Below, piece after piece: positions 35,786 through 44,768 of a DNA stretch of 64,000 nt (positions are counted from its first letter, which is position 1; each line of letters begins with the position of its first letter). The translations under genes and the position numbers were made by a program. The stretch comes from Corallococcus macrosporus. GTDB taxonomy: Bacteria > Myxococcota > Myxococcia > Myxococcales > Myxococcaceae. The stretch covers positions 1 through 64,000 of the forward strand of contig NZ_JAFIMU010000006.1 of assembly GCF_017302985.1 (NCBI RefSeq). Direction: 5' to 3'. Under the pieces are notes generated by a model, which did no database searches, was not told the DNA's origin, and saw only the letters and a list, made by a program, of their open reading frames with translations.

Positions 35786-37642
35786 ATGTCCCCGTTCTTC
35801 TCGAAGCGCCGCGTGTCCTTCGTCAGTGGTGCCCTCCTCTGCGCCAGCCTCGTGAGCGCGTGCTCCTCCATGGAGCCGGCGCAGCAGAGCGCGACGCGCG
35901 GGGAACTGCGCCCCCAGGCCGTCGCGACCACCGAGACCGCTCCCGCTGACGAGCCCCGTGCGCTGATGGCGCCCCCGCCGCCGCCCTCCACCCCGGCCCC
36001 GGCCCCGGTCGCGGCCAAGAAGCGCCGTGACGCCAACGTCGCGTCGGCGCCCTCCCCTGAGTACGAGATGGCCGCCGAAGCCCCGGCTGCTTCCGACAGC
36101 CTCATGGCCGCGGAGCCGGCGCAGCGCCGCGCGTCGCCCGGGAAGCAGTCCATGGCCGCCATGAGCGCGGCCTCCGGCGCCCTCACCCTGGGCGGAGCCG
36201 CCGCCCCGATGACGGTCGCGCAGCCGAAGGAGAAGTCCAAGATGGAGCTGGGCGACGACAAGAGCGTCGCCGAGGGCGGCAACACCTTCGAGGCCTACAA
36301 GCCCAACGCCTTCACGGAGACGGCGAAGGACAACCTGTCCACCTTCGCGGCGGACGTGGACACGGCCTCCTATTCCATGGCGCGGCGCTACCTGCAGCAG
36401 GGCCAGCTGCCCCCCACCCAGGCGGTGCGCGTGGAGGAGTTCGTCAACTACTTCAAGTACCGCTACACGCCGCCCGAGGAAGGCGCCTTCACGGTGCACC
36501 TGGAGGGCGCGCCGTCGCCCTTCAACGCGCGCCGCCAGTTCGTGCGTGTGGGCGTGCAGGGCAAGGTCGTCTCCCGCTCGCAGCGCAAGCCCGCGCACCT
36601 GGTGTTCCTGGTGGACACCAGCGGCTCCATGGCGTCCTCGGACAAGCTGCCCCTGGCCATCGAGTCCATCAAGGTCGCGGTGAAGAACCTCAACGAGAAC
36701 GACACCGTGGCGCTCGTCACCTACGCGGGCTCCACGCGGGACGTGCTGTCCCCCACGCCCGCCACGGACGTGAAGAAGATCCACGCGGCGCTGGACACGT
36801 TGGTCGCGGGCGGCGGCACGGCCATGGGCTCCGGCATGGAGACGGCCTACAAGCACGCGGTGAAGAAGGCCGCGGCCGGCGTGGTGTCCCGCGTGGTGGT
36901 GCTCACCGACGGTGACGCCAACATCGGCCCCAACCTCAGCCCCAAGGCCATGCTGGCCAGCGTGCAGAAGTACGTGTCCGAGGGCGTCACCCTCACCACG
37001 GTGGGCTTCGGCATGGGCAACTACCACGACTCGCTGATGGAGCAGCTGGCCGACAAGGGAAACGGCAACAGCTTCTACGTGGACAGCATGAAGGAAGCGC
37101 GCAAGGTCTTCGAGACGCAGCTCACCGGCACGCTGGAGGTCATCGCGAAGGACGTGAAGTTCCAGGTGGAGTTCAACCCGAAGGCCGTCAGCCGCTACCG
37201 CCTGATGGGCTACGAGAACCGGGACATCGCGGACAAGGACTTCCGCGACGACAAGGTGGACGCGGGCGAGATTGGCGCGGGCCACACCGTGACGGCGCTC
37301 TACGAGGTGGAGCTCACGGGCGACGCGCCGCAGGAGCTGGCCACGGTGCGCATCCGCGCCAAGGCGCCCAACGGCACGGAGGCGAAGGAGCAGGCCTTCC
37401 CGCTCACCCGCGCCAACCTCAAGCCGTCCATGGAGGCCGCGTCCCAGGACTTCCGCTTCGCCGTCGCCGTGGCCGCCACCGCGGACATCCTCCGCGCCGC
37501 GCCCGCCGCGGAGGGCTGGAGCCTGGCCACCACGCAGAAGCTGGCGGAGGGCGCCGTGGGCGGTGATTCCGACCGCACCGAGTTCGTCCGCCTCATCGGC
37601 CAGGCCCGCGCGCTGACCACCGCGTCCGCCAGCGGCCGCTAG
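35786..37642 (+). CDS. YfbK-like VWA-domain lipoprotein
   Basis: A 618-residue predicted lipoprotein (LVSAC, C26). A low-complexity Ala/Pro region to about 150 is followed by the conserved N-terminal domain ([44 protein letters not shown]). A von Willebrand factor A domain follows, with a complete MIDAS (D277-T-S-G-S281, later TDGDANIG). The C-terminal DUF3520-type region starts around [23 protein letters not shown]. Such proteins probably bind partners through Mg2+ at the MIDAS; the partner is unknown. The next gene is convergent and an intrinsic terminator separates them. Confidence 0.9.
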   Translation: MSPFFSKRRVSFVSGALLCASLVSACSSMEPAQQSATRGELRPQAVATTETAPADEPRALMAPPPPPSTPAPAPVAAKKRRDANVASAPSPEYEMAAEAPAASDSLMAAEPAQRRASPGKQSMAAMSAASGALTLGGAAAPMTVAQPKEKSKMELGDDKSVAEGGNTFEAYKPNAFTETAKDNLSTFAADVDTASYSMARRYLQQGQLPPTQAVRVEEFVNYFKYRYTPPEEGAFTVHLEGAPSPFNARRQFVRVGVQGKVVSRSQRKPAHLVFLVDTSGSMASSDKLPLAIESIKVAVKNLNENDTVALVTYAGSTRDVLSPTPATDVKKIHAALDTLVAGGGTAMGSGMETAYKHAVKKAAAGVVSRVVVLTDGDANIGPNLSPKAMLASVQKYVSEGVTLTTVGFGMGNYHDSLMEQLADKGNGNSFYVDSMKEARKVFETQLTGTLEVIAKDVKFQVEFNPKAVSRYRLMGYENRDIADKDFRDDKVDAGEIGAGHTVTALYEVELTGDAPQELATVRIRAKAPNGTEAKEQAFPLTRANLKPSMEAASQDFRFAVAVAATADILRAAPAAEGWSLATTQKLAEGAVGGDSDRTEFVRLIGQARALTTASASGR

Positions 37643-37688
37643 GAAGTACCTGGCACGAATCACCGGGGAACGCGCAGCAAGGGGGGCT

Positions 37689-37730
37689 CTGCCCGCCACC
37701 GGAATCAGCCGGTGGCGGGCAGGGCTTTTT
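37689..37730 (+). terminator. Intrinsic terminator of the VWA gene
   Basis: A perfect 14-bp stem, CTGCCCGCCACCGG with CCGGTGGCGGGCAG, six-base loop, followed by GGCTTTTTC. It lies 47 bases after the VWA stop and only 12 bases before the convergent lipoprotein stop, and it could end transcripts from both sides. Confidence 0.85.
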
Positions 37731-37741
37731 CAGGGGGTGCG

Positions 37742-38338
37742 TCAGATGACGGTGATGTTGGGGGGCGTGGTGCTGGTGAAGAAGTTCACGAAGCTCGCGT
37801 ACCAGTAGGTCCCCGACTGGTTGTTGATCTTGCACGCCTTGGTGCCGGACGAGGCCAGGGTGGTCCCGTTGATGCTCAGGCTGCCCGTGCTGATGTTGCC
37901 CGTCCTGTAGTCGCAGTAGATGTCCGCGCTGCGGGTGGTGGAGAGCGCGGTGGGGTCCACGGCGCGCACGGCCATGACGTAGGCGGACGAGCCGCTCCAC
38001 CCGTTGCGCATCACGAAGCCCACCGCGAGCCCCTCGCTGGAGCCCGCGAGCGACACCGGGCCCGGCGGATCCAGCGGCACGGTCTGGACGATATACGAAG
38101 CGCCCGTCGGCAGCGTGCAGCTGGTGCCGCCCGTGCGGGTGATGACGATGTTGTACTGAGGCGGGGACGTGGTGATCTGCACCGTGCTCGCCGAGTAGTC
38201 ACAGCCCTGCGAGGACGCGGTCGTCAGCGCCGCGCTCTGCCGCGCGAGCTCCGCGCCGTCCTCCTGCTCCGGACCGCCACACGCGGAGAGTACGAGGGCA
38301 GAACCCAGACACACCACGGACGTCAGCTTGTTCATCAT
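37742..38338 (-). CDS. Hypothetical lipoprotein
   Basis: A 198-residue predicted lipoprotein (MMNKLTSVVCLGSALVLSAC, C20). The mature part is Ser/Thr-rich and beta-like with a few cysteines (GCDYSAS, TSCTLPTG, DIYCDYRTG, KACKINNQ), suggesting a disulphide-stabilised surface domain. AAGGA lies about seven bases before the first of two adjacent ATGs. No family is recognised. It is divergent from the expansin gene. Confidence 0.7.
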   Translation of the reverse strand: MMNKLTSVVCLGSALVLSACGGPEQEDGAELARQSAALTTASSQGCDYSASTVQITTSPPQYNIVITRTGGTSCTLPTGASYIVQTVPLDPPGPVSLAGSSEGLAVGFVMRNGWSGSSAYVMAVRAVDPTALSTTRSADIYCDYRTGNISTGSLSINGTTLASSGTKACKINNQSGTYWYASFVNFFTSTTPPNITVI

Positions 38339-38406
38339 GGGAATTCCTTTCCGATTTTCGGGAGGGGGAAGGCCCGGACGCTAACAAGCCCATCTGACGG
38401 AACCAA

Positions 38407-38453
38407 GACAGGGAGTCCTGTCTGTCCTTGACGCGGAGCGACGCGTGTATAGT
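38407..38453 (+). promoter_or_regulatory. Candidate promoter and inverted repeat before the expansin gene
   Basis: TATAGT (38448-38453) lies seven bases before the expansin ATG, with TTGACG (38428-38433) 14 bases upstream, a short spacer. The predicted transcription start falls at or next to the ATG. An inverted repeat GACAGG-GAGT-CCTGTC (38407-38422) sits just upstream and could be an operator. No Shine-Dalgarno sequence is visible, so the mRNA may be leaderless. Confidence 0.5.
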
Positions 38454-38460
38454 GCGCGGT

Positions 38461-39153
38461 ATGAACCGACCCGCTTCCTGGAAGTCCTCGCTGGTTTTGA
38501 CCCTGGCCGCGCTTGCCTGTGGGGCGTGCGGAGACTCGGCCACCGGAGGTGGCGTGAGCCTGGGCTCCGAGCAGAAAGGGATTGCGACCTTCTACGACGC
38601 GAACGGGGGCGGCAACTGCTCCTTCGAGCCCGGCGGCGACATGATGGTGGCCGCGATGAACCAGGCCCAGTACGACAACAGCGCCGTCTGCGGCGAGTGC
38701 GTGGACATCGTCGGGCCCAAGGGCACCGTGCGCGTGCGCATCGTCGACCAGTGCCCTGACTGCGACAAGGGCCACCTGGACCTGTCGCGCCAGGCCTTCG
38801 ACAAGGTGGCGGAGGCGAAGGACGGCCGCGTGGACATCACCTGGACGCCCGTGTCCTGCGACGTGGCCGGCCCGGTGGAGTACCACTTCAAGAACGGCAG
38901 CAACCCGTGGTGGACGGCCATCCAGGTGCGCAACCACCGGCTGCCCATCAAGAAGCTGGAGTGGAAGCGCGACGGCGACTGGAAGGCGCTGGAGCGCCAG
39001 AGCTACAACTACTTCGTCTTCGAGGGCATCGGCGAGGGCCGATTCCAGCTGCGCGTCACCGCCAGCGACGGGCAGCAGCTGGTGGACACCGTGGAGAAGG
39101 TGCTCGACGACGACAGCGTGGACGGGGCGGAGCAGTTCGCGCCCCAGAAGTGA
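38461..39153 (+). CDS. Bacterial expansin (EXLX-like) lipoprotein
   Basis: A 230-residue exported expansin, a family that loosens cellulose or plant/bacterial wall networks without hydrolysis. The signal sequence may end at C20 or C23 (ALACGAC), indicating a lipid anchor. Domain 1 (about 38-135) is a double-psi barrel starting GIATFYDANGGGNCSF, with CGECVDIVGPKG, VRIVDQCPDCDKGHLDLS (Asp107, the key acid of BsEXLX1) and VDITWTPVSC. Domain 2 (136-230) is the CBM63-like sandwich with surface aromatics (NPWWTAIQV, LEWKRDGDW, YNYFVFEG). Start by canonical N-terminus at ATG 38461. Confidence 0.88.
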   Translation: MNRPASWKSSLVLTLAALACGACGDSATGGGVSLGSEQKGIATFYDANGGGNCSFEPGGDMMVAAMNQAQYDNSAVCGECVDIVGPKGTVRVRIVDQCPDCDKGHLDLSRQAFDKVAEAKDGRVDITWTPVSCDVAGPVEYHFKNGSNPWWTAIQVRNHRLPIKKLEWKRDGDWKALERQSYNYFVFEGIGEGRFQLRVTASDGQQLVDTVEKVLDDDSVDGAEQFAPQK

Positions 39154-39177
39154 GAGGGATTCCGCAATCCCTCTCAC
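39150..39177 (+). terminator. Hairpin between convergent expansin and ATPase genes
   Basis: GTGAGAGGGATT pairs perfectly with AATCCCTCTCAC around a CCGC loop, overlapping the expansin stop codon. It lacks a T-run on either strand, so termination is likely but of unknown strength. Confidence 0.55.
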
Positions 39178-39184
39178 CGGGCGC

Positions 39185-42100
39185 CTAGCGGCGCAGCATG
39201 CCGCGCAAGAGCTCCAGGGCCTCGGTGACGCCCTGCCAGACCTGGAGCGCCTTGATGCCCTCGCCCTCGCCCTGCACGTTGCGGCGGGCGGCGCGCTCCA
39301 GGGGCAGCAGCGCCCCCTCCACCAGTTCAATCTGCCGGCTGAGCTCCGCCGGTGACGGGCCGTTCGCGGCGCGCTGGAGCGACTCCGCGGGGGTGGGCAG
39401 AGACACCGACACCGGCCGGTCCGCCAGCGCCGTGATGGCCTTGGAGAGCTGCGCCATGTATGGGCCGAAGTCCGGCGCGGGCGCCTGGGGCATGGGCGCG
39501 TTGCGCAGCGTGGGCGCCTCCTCCGCCTGGGCGGCCACTCGCTCCGTGAGGGCCTTGAGCAGCTGCGCCAGGTGCTTGAGGTACGGGGCCAGGTCCGTGG
39601 CAGGAGCCTGGGGCAGCGCCGGGGGGACGACCTGCGGCGCCGGGACGGAGACCTGCACCGGCGGCTTCTGGGCGGCCTCGCGGCCCACGCGGGCCACCTC
39701 CAGGACGGCCTCGCGCAGGGCCTCCAGGTGCGGGGCCACGGGCGTCTCGTCGCTGGGGGCGTTCACCTGCGCGGCGGCCTGCACCACCGCGTCGCGCACG
39801 GAGCCCAGCTGCTCCTCGATGGCGCCCAGCTGTCCGGTGACACGCGCCACGGGGTCGTCCTCCTTGCCCCCCATGCGCTTCACGCGGGCGAAGCCCTGCT
39901 TGATCTCCTCCCAGCGCTTCGCCTTCTCCGGCGTCAGGCGCCCGCGCATCTCCTGGAGCTTGAGCAGGTTCTGCTCGGCGGCGGTGGTGAGCGTCTGGGA
40001 TTCGCCCTGGTAGTGGTCATCGATGCGGCGCTCCAGCTCGTCGTCCGTCATCGCGGAGACGACCTTCTCCGCCAGCTTGCCCATGTTGCGGTAGCTGCCC
40101 TGCAGCTTGAACGGCGGCTCCGTGCGGAAGCGCTCGTCCTGCGCGGCGGACGCGATGTACTGGAGGTTGACCTTGAGCAGCACCTGCTGCACGCGGAACA
40201 GCCGCTGGAAGACGGCGATGATCTCCTGGAGCTCCGCCGCCGCGTAGCCGTGCTTCAGCTCGCCCGAGGGGACCTCCTCGCCCTTCGCCATGCGGATGAG
40301 GCGGTGCACGTCCTGCGGGTCGCGCGTGGCCAGCGGCGCGAGCACCGGGTTGGAGGTGAGCGCGTTCTCCAGGTAGCTGAGGGCGAACAGCTCCTCCTTG
40401 CCGTCCAGGATGTCACCCAGGTTGTACGTGTCCGCGCGGTTCGCGAGCATGTCCGGGATGCGGAAGCGCTCGCCCGTCTCCGTGTACGGGTTGCCCGCCA
40501 TCACCACGCAGAACTTCTTGCCGCGCAGGTCATACGTGCGCGTCTGGCCATTCCAGACGCCCTCCACGCGGCGCTGGCCGTCGCACAGGGAGATGAACTT
40601 CTGGAGCAGCTCCGGGTCCGTGTGCTGGATGTCGTCGAGGTAGAGCATCACGTTGTTGCCCATCTCGAAGGACAGGTTGATGCGCTCCACCTCCTGCCGC
40701 GCGGTGGCGTTGGGCGCCTCCGACGGATCCAACGATTTCACGGAGTGGCCCAGCGCCGGCCCGTTCACCTTCACGAAGGTGAGGCCCAGGCGGCTGGCCA
40801 CGTACTCCATCAGCGTCGTCTTGCCGTAGCCCGGCGGCGACATGAGCAGCAGCATGCCCATGCGGTCCGTGCGCTTGCCCTCGCCCGCCGCGCCCAGCTG
40901 CTTCGCCAGGTTCGCGCCGATGAGCGGCAGGTACACCTCGTCGATGAGCCGGTTGCGCACGAAGCTCGTGAGCACCTTGGGCGTCAGCTCCTCCAGCCGC
41001 AGCTTGCGCCGCTCGCGGTCCAGCAGGTCGCGCAGGTACGCCCGGTAGGTCACGTACATGGGCACGCGCACCTGGCGGAACTCGCCCAGCCGCGCCAGGA
41101 ACTCGTCCAGGCGCAGGGACAGCTTGCGATCCTGGATGCGCGGGTGGCTGCCCAGCAGGCCCGTGGCCTCCGTGGCGGTGATGGCGCCCGCCGTCTCGCG
41201 GTCCAGCTTGCGCTCCGTGACGAGCACCACCGCCGTCTCCAGCGCGACGTGGGCCGCCTCACCCGGGCCGCCCTCGCGCTTCGCGAGGAACGCGTCCACC
41301 CAGGCGCGGGCGATGCGCAGGCGCTCCGGCAGGTTCTTCTCCAGGCCGCGCAGGTCGTCGTCGAACGCGGCGCGCGAACCGTGGCGGTCCAGGTGCGCGA
41401 GGAACGCGTCCTTCAGCGCCAGCGCCTCGCGGCTGGTGGTGAAGCGCGGGCGGTCCACCGCCAGCTCCTCCACGAGGTAGCGGCCCGCCTGCCGGCCCTC
41501 CGCGGCCGAAGCCGTGAGGCCATGCCCCTGGAGGAACGCGAGCACGCGCTCTCCCAGCTCATCCCCCAGCGCCACCAGCTCCGCGCCGGTGTCGAACGCC
41601 TGCCGCAGCCGGGCCAGGCTCCGCGCGCGCCGGTGGAACACGCCCCGGAGCGCGTCGTCCCCGTCGAAGGCCCAGTAGAGCGCGGCCCAGGCGCGAGGCA
41701 CCGGGGCGAAGCGCAGCAGGCCCGCGCCCTGGTGCAGCGCGAGCAGCTTCTCCAGGATGGCCGCCGCGTCCGCGTCGTGGACGCCGCGCTCATAGCCCTC
41801 GTCGAAGCGGTCCGCCGCGTACGCTCGCACGCGCTCCAGGAGCTGCCCCTGCGCGCCAGCCTCGTATAGCGCCGCGGGCGTGAGGCCGCCCCTGCCCTCC
41901 TCCGCGTCCATCAGCAGCCCGGCGGCCAGGTACTCCGCGCGGTACACGTCGCGCGTCTCGGACACCAGGTGCTGGTCCCAGAGGTCGCGGTACTTCAGCA
42001 GCTCCGGGTCCTCCACCTTCTGGGTGTAGTCGGAGCCGGTGAGCTGGAGGTACAGCGCGCCGTCGCGCGGCACCAGCGTCAGCTCCAGCGGCTGGGTGTT

Positions 42101-44728
42101 GACGTGGAAGCGGTAGGGCCCCAGCTTGATGAGGCCTTCGCCGCCCTCGAACAGGTCCTGCTTGTCGCGCAGCGCGCGCAGGGCGTCCTGCTTCGCGGCC
42201 TTCACGCGCGACAGGACTTCATCCGCGCGGACGCTGTCCTGGAGCGCCAGCAGCTGTTCCGCCAGCTGCCGCAGCTTGAGGATCATCGCGTCGGACGCGA
42301 AGTAGGCGTTCAGCTCGTCGTCCGCCTTGAACGACTTCGCCCGGCGCTGCACGCCCTGGAGGATGCGCTCCGCCGCGCCGAACAGGCCCGACGCCCGGCG
42401 CTGCCGCTCGTCCACCAGCGCCTGCTTGCGCGCGCCGAAGGCCTCCAGCAGCTCCTCGCGCTTCTGGGTGATCTGCCCCAGGAACTCGTCGAACTCGCCG
42501 AAGCGGCCCTCCAGCTCCTCCAGCAGCACGGTGAGCTTGGAGAGCGCCTCGTCGCACTTCTCCGGCGAGTCCGCCTGTGACAGCGCGTTCTCGATGCTCT
42601 GGCCCAGCAGCTTGAACTGCGCGCCGAACTCCGCGCGCTTCTCCTTGCCGGACAGCTCCTTGCGCTTCGCCTGGAGCCCCGCGCGCACGCGGTTGAGGCG
42701 GCTGAACAGCTCGGAGATGCCCTCGAGGATGCGGGCGCGCGCCAGCGGGTCGCCCACCTGGAGCCCACCCACGACCTCGCCCAGCACCTCCAGGCCCTGG
42801 CCGGTGCGCTCCACGTCCTCGGCCAGCGGGGCCAGCTCCGCGGTGGTCGCCAGCGGCTCCAGCCGCTCCATCAGTCCGTCCAGCCGCGAGGCCAGGGGCT
42901 GGAGCGCTTCACCCTTCTGGAGGAAGTCCACGCACGCGGTGCTCACCGCGTCGGACGCGGCCACCACCGCCTGCTCCAGGGCGTCCACGCGCCCCAGGTC
43001 CATGTAGCGCACGTCCTTCAACGTGATCAGGTGCCCGCGGTGCCGGCGCAGGTCCGCCAGCGCGCGCATGAAGCCTTCCGCGTCGGTGAGGCCCTCCGGC
43101 TGCGCGTTGAGCAGCAGCGTCTCCTGCGCCTGCGTGGCCTGCGCGAGCGACTCCTCCGCGCGCTTGCGCAGCGCGAGGACCTTCTCGAACTCGTCGATGA
43201 TGAGCTCGGAGGTGCGGCGCAGCTGCTCGATGGGCTCCTGGAGGCCGACCTCCGCGTGGGACAGCCAGTAGTAGGCGTCCAGCGCGCGCGTGGCCGCGTT
43301 GACCAGGTCCTCGTAGGTGCGGCGCGTGGGCTTGTCCGTCTTCGCCACGCGCGGCAGCGTGAGGGCGTCGCTGATGCCGCGCACCAGCTCCGCGTTGCCC
43401 ACCTTGCCCAGGTAGCCCGGCGCCGGAGGCAGCTTCGCCGCGTGCTCGTCGGAGACGAACGGCGTCTGCCACACCTGCATGGGGTGCACGCGCGTGGGCT
43501 CCTGCGACGTGGCGCGGAACACCACCAGCCCGCCGTCCGCGAAGAGGCTCATGCCGTTGGACAAGAGCGGCGTCTGCACCTCCTTGCGCACCAGGTTGTA
43601 CGGGAAGAGCACGTAGCTGCCCTCGTCCCGGCGGTGGAAGACGTAGAGCACGTCCTCCCCGTTGGGCGAGCGCACCGCCTGGTGGAACTCCATCCCCTCC
43701 GCCGCGCCGTCGAAGACCTTGAAGTCGCCCGTCTGGAGGTAATAGCCGCCCGGGAAGACGATGCCCTGGTCCTCGGGCAGCCGCACGCAGGACTGGCCAA
43801 TGGCGTCGATGCGCACCACGTGCTGGGTGCGCGAGTTGAAGACGAGGTAGCGGTACGCCTTCTCCCGGAACGGCAGGATGCGCAGCAGGATGAGCCCGCC
43901 CACCTGCGTCCAGGCGAACTCCGCGTCATCCAGCGACTGATCCGGATCATCCACCGGCTCGCTGTAGATGCCCCGCCCGGTGGCGGTGTTGTTCTCCACC
44001 TTGACGGTGAGGTCGCCCTTCACCGTCTCCACGAAGACCTGATCCAGCACGTTGACGTGCGGGTGCTGGCCCAGCACGTACTGCTCGCGCGTGGCCACCG
44101 TCCACTCGAAGTCGTGCGACGGCGGGTAGACGTGGTCGCGCTCACCCTGGTTGTCCACGTAGGTGGCGCGGCCCTCCACGTCCACGCTGAAGCGGAAGAC
44201 CTTGAGGTCGCGCGCGGACTGGCCCGTCTGGAACACCGCGAGCAGGCGCGAGTCCCGCCGCCGCAGCTGCAGCAGCTTCGCGTCCTTGTAGTACTTGTAC
44301 AGCTCGCCGAAGTCCTTCACGAACCGGGGGTCCGCGAGGAAGCCGCCGGCCTCCGTGGGAGGCACGGCGGACAAGTCGAACCCCTCGGCCGTCTTCTCGA
44401 AGCGGTGCAGCGAGAAGACGTCCGAGACGTTCGTCTCCTTCTTCAGGCCGATGAAGACGTTGTAGCCGAAGAGGAGGTACTTCCCGACGCTGACGATGTC
44501 GCGGGGGACGCAGTTGTTCTCCGTGCGCACCCGCTCGTTGCCGATGACGGTGAGTTCCGTGCCGCCGAACAGCGCCTTGCGCCGGGCGTTGAGGTCGTTC
44601 GCCTGGGTCGCCAGCGCGTCCGCCTGGGAGTGGAGGCGCGCACGGATGACCTCGTAGCTGCCGCCCTCCAGCGTCGCCTCGCCCCCGGGCACCTGGGTAC
44701 CCGGGGTCTTGGAGCTGTCAGTTGCCAT
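39185..44728 (-). CDS. Giant AAA ATPase (DUF3686-type, often annotated DNA repair ATPase)
   Basis: An 1847-residue soluble ATPase. The first 450 residues form a beta-rich, propeller-like region (GKYLLFGYNVFIGLKKE, RLLAVFQTGQSARDLKVF, DVLYVFHRRDEGSYVLFPYNL). Helical and coiled-coil segments follow to about 1250. The AAA module has Walker A PPGYGKTT (K1303), Walker B MLYLDDIQ (D1365/D1366) and the sensor stretch MAGNPYTETGERFRIPD. A C-terminal region after about 1560 is coiled coil with Pro-rich linkers. From memory, relatives carry the name DNA repair ATPase/DUF3686, but nothing here shows DNA repair. It starts 40 bases after the flotillin gene in the same operon, so a membrane-linked role is inferred. 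Confidence 0.85.
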   Translation of the reverse strand: MATDSSKTPGTQVPGGEATLEGGSYEVIRARLHSQADALATQANDLNARRKALFGGTELTVIGNERVRTENNCVPRDIVSVGKYLLFGYNVFIGLKKETNVSDVFSLHRFEKTAEGFDLSAVPPTEAGGFLADPRFVKDFGELYKYYKDAKLLQLRRRDSRLLAVFQTGQSARDLKVFRFSVDVEGRATYVDNQGERDHVYPPSHDFEWTVATREQYVLGQHPHVNVLDQVFVETVKGDLTVKVENNTATGRGIYSEPVDDPDQSLDDAEFAWTQVGGLILLRILPFREKAYRYLVFNSRTQHVVRIDAIGQSCVRLPEDQGIVFPGGYYLQTGDFKVFDGAAEGMEFHQAVRSPNGEDVLYVFHRRDEGSYVLFPYNLVRKEVQTPLLSNGMSLFADGGLVVFRATSQEPTRVHPMQVWQTPFVSDEHAAKLPPAPGYLGKVGNAELVRGISDALTLPRVAKTDKPTRRTYEDLVNAATRALDAYYWLSHAEVGLQEPIEQLRRTSELIIDEFEKVLALRKRAEESLAQATQAQETLLLNAQPEGLTDAEGFMRALADLRRHRGHLITLKDVRYMDLGRVDALEQAVVAASDAVSTACVDFLQKGEALQPLASRLDGLMERLEPLATTAELAPLAEDVERTGQGLEVLGEVVGGLQVGDPLARARILEGISELFSRLNRVRAGLQAKRKELSGKEKRAEFGAQFKLLGQSIENALSQADSPEKCDEALSKLTVLLEELEGRFGEFDEFLGQITQKREELLEAFGARKQALVDERQRRASGLFGAAERILQGVQRRAKSFKADDELNAYFASDAMILKLRQLAEQLLALQDSVRADEVLSRVKAAKQDALRALRDKQDLFEGGEGLIKLGPYRFHVNTQPLELTLVPRDGALYLQLTGSDYTQKVEDPELLKYRDLWDQHLVSETRDVYRAEYLAAGLLMDAEEGRGGLTPAALYEAGAQGQLLERVRAYAADRFDEGYERGVHDADAAAILEKLLALHQGAGLLRFAPVPRAWAALYWAFDGDDALRGVFHRRARSLARLRQAFDTGAELVALGDELGERVLAFLQGHGLTASAAEGRQAGRYLVEELAVDRPRFTTSREALALKDAFLAHLDRHGSRAAFDDDLRGLEKNLPERLRIARAWVDAFLAKREGGPGEAAHVALETAVVLVTERKLDRETAGAITATEATGLLGSHPRIQDRKLSLRLDEFLARLGEFRQVRVPMYVTYRAYLRDLLDRERRKLRLEELTPKVLTSFVRNRLIDEVYLPLIGANLAKQLGAAGEGKRTDRMGMLLLMSPPGYGKTTLMEYVASRLGLTFVKVNGPALGHSVKSLDPSEAPNATARQEVERINLSFEMGNNVMLYLDDIQHTDPELLQKFISLCDGQRRVEGVWNGQTRTYDLRGKKFCVVMAGNPYTETGERFRIPDMLANRADTYNLGDILDGKEELFALSYLENALTSNPVLAPLATRDPQDVHRLIRMAKGEEVPSGELKHGYAAAELQEIIAVFQRLFRVQQVLLKVNLQYIASAAQDERFRTEPPFKLQGSYRNMGKLAEKVVSAMTDDELERRIDDHYQGESQTLTTAAEQNLLKLQEMRGRLTPEKAKRWEEIKQGFARVKRMGGKEDDPVARVTGQLGAIEEQLGSVRDAVVQAAAQVNAPSDETPVAPHLEALREAVLEVARVGREAAQKPPVQVSVPAPQVVPPALPQAPATDLAPYLKHLAQLLKALTERVAAQAEEAPTLRNAPMPQAPAPDFGPYMAQLSKAITALADRPVSVSLPTPAESLQRAANGPSPAELSRQIELVEGALLPLERAARRNVQGEGEGIKALQVWQGVTEALELLRGMLRR

Positions 44729-44768
44729 GGATGTTCACCGAGAAGGGATTGCGATTGGCGGGAGGCTT

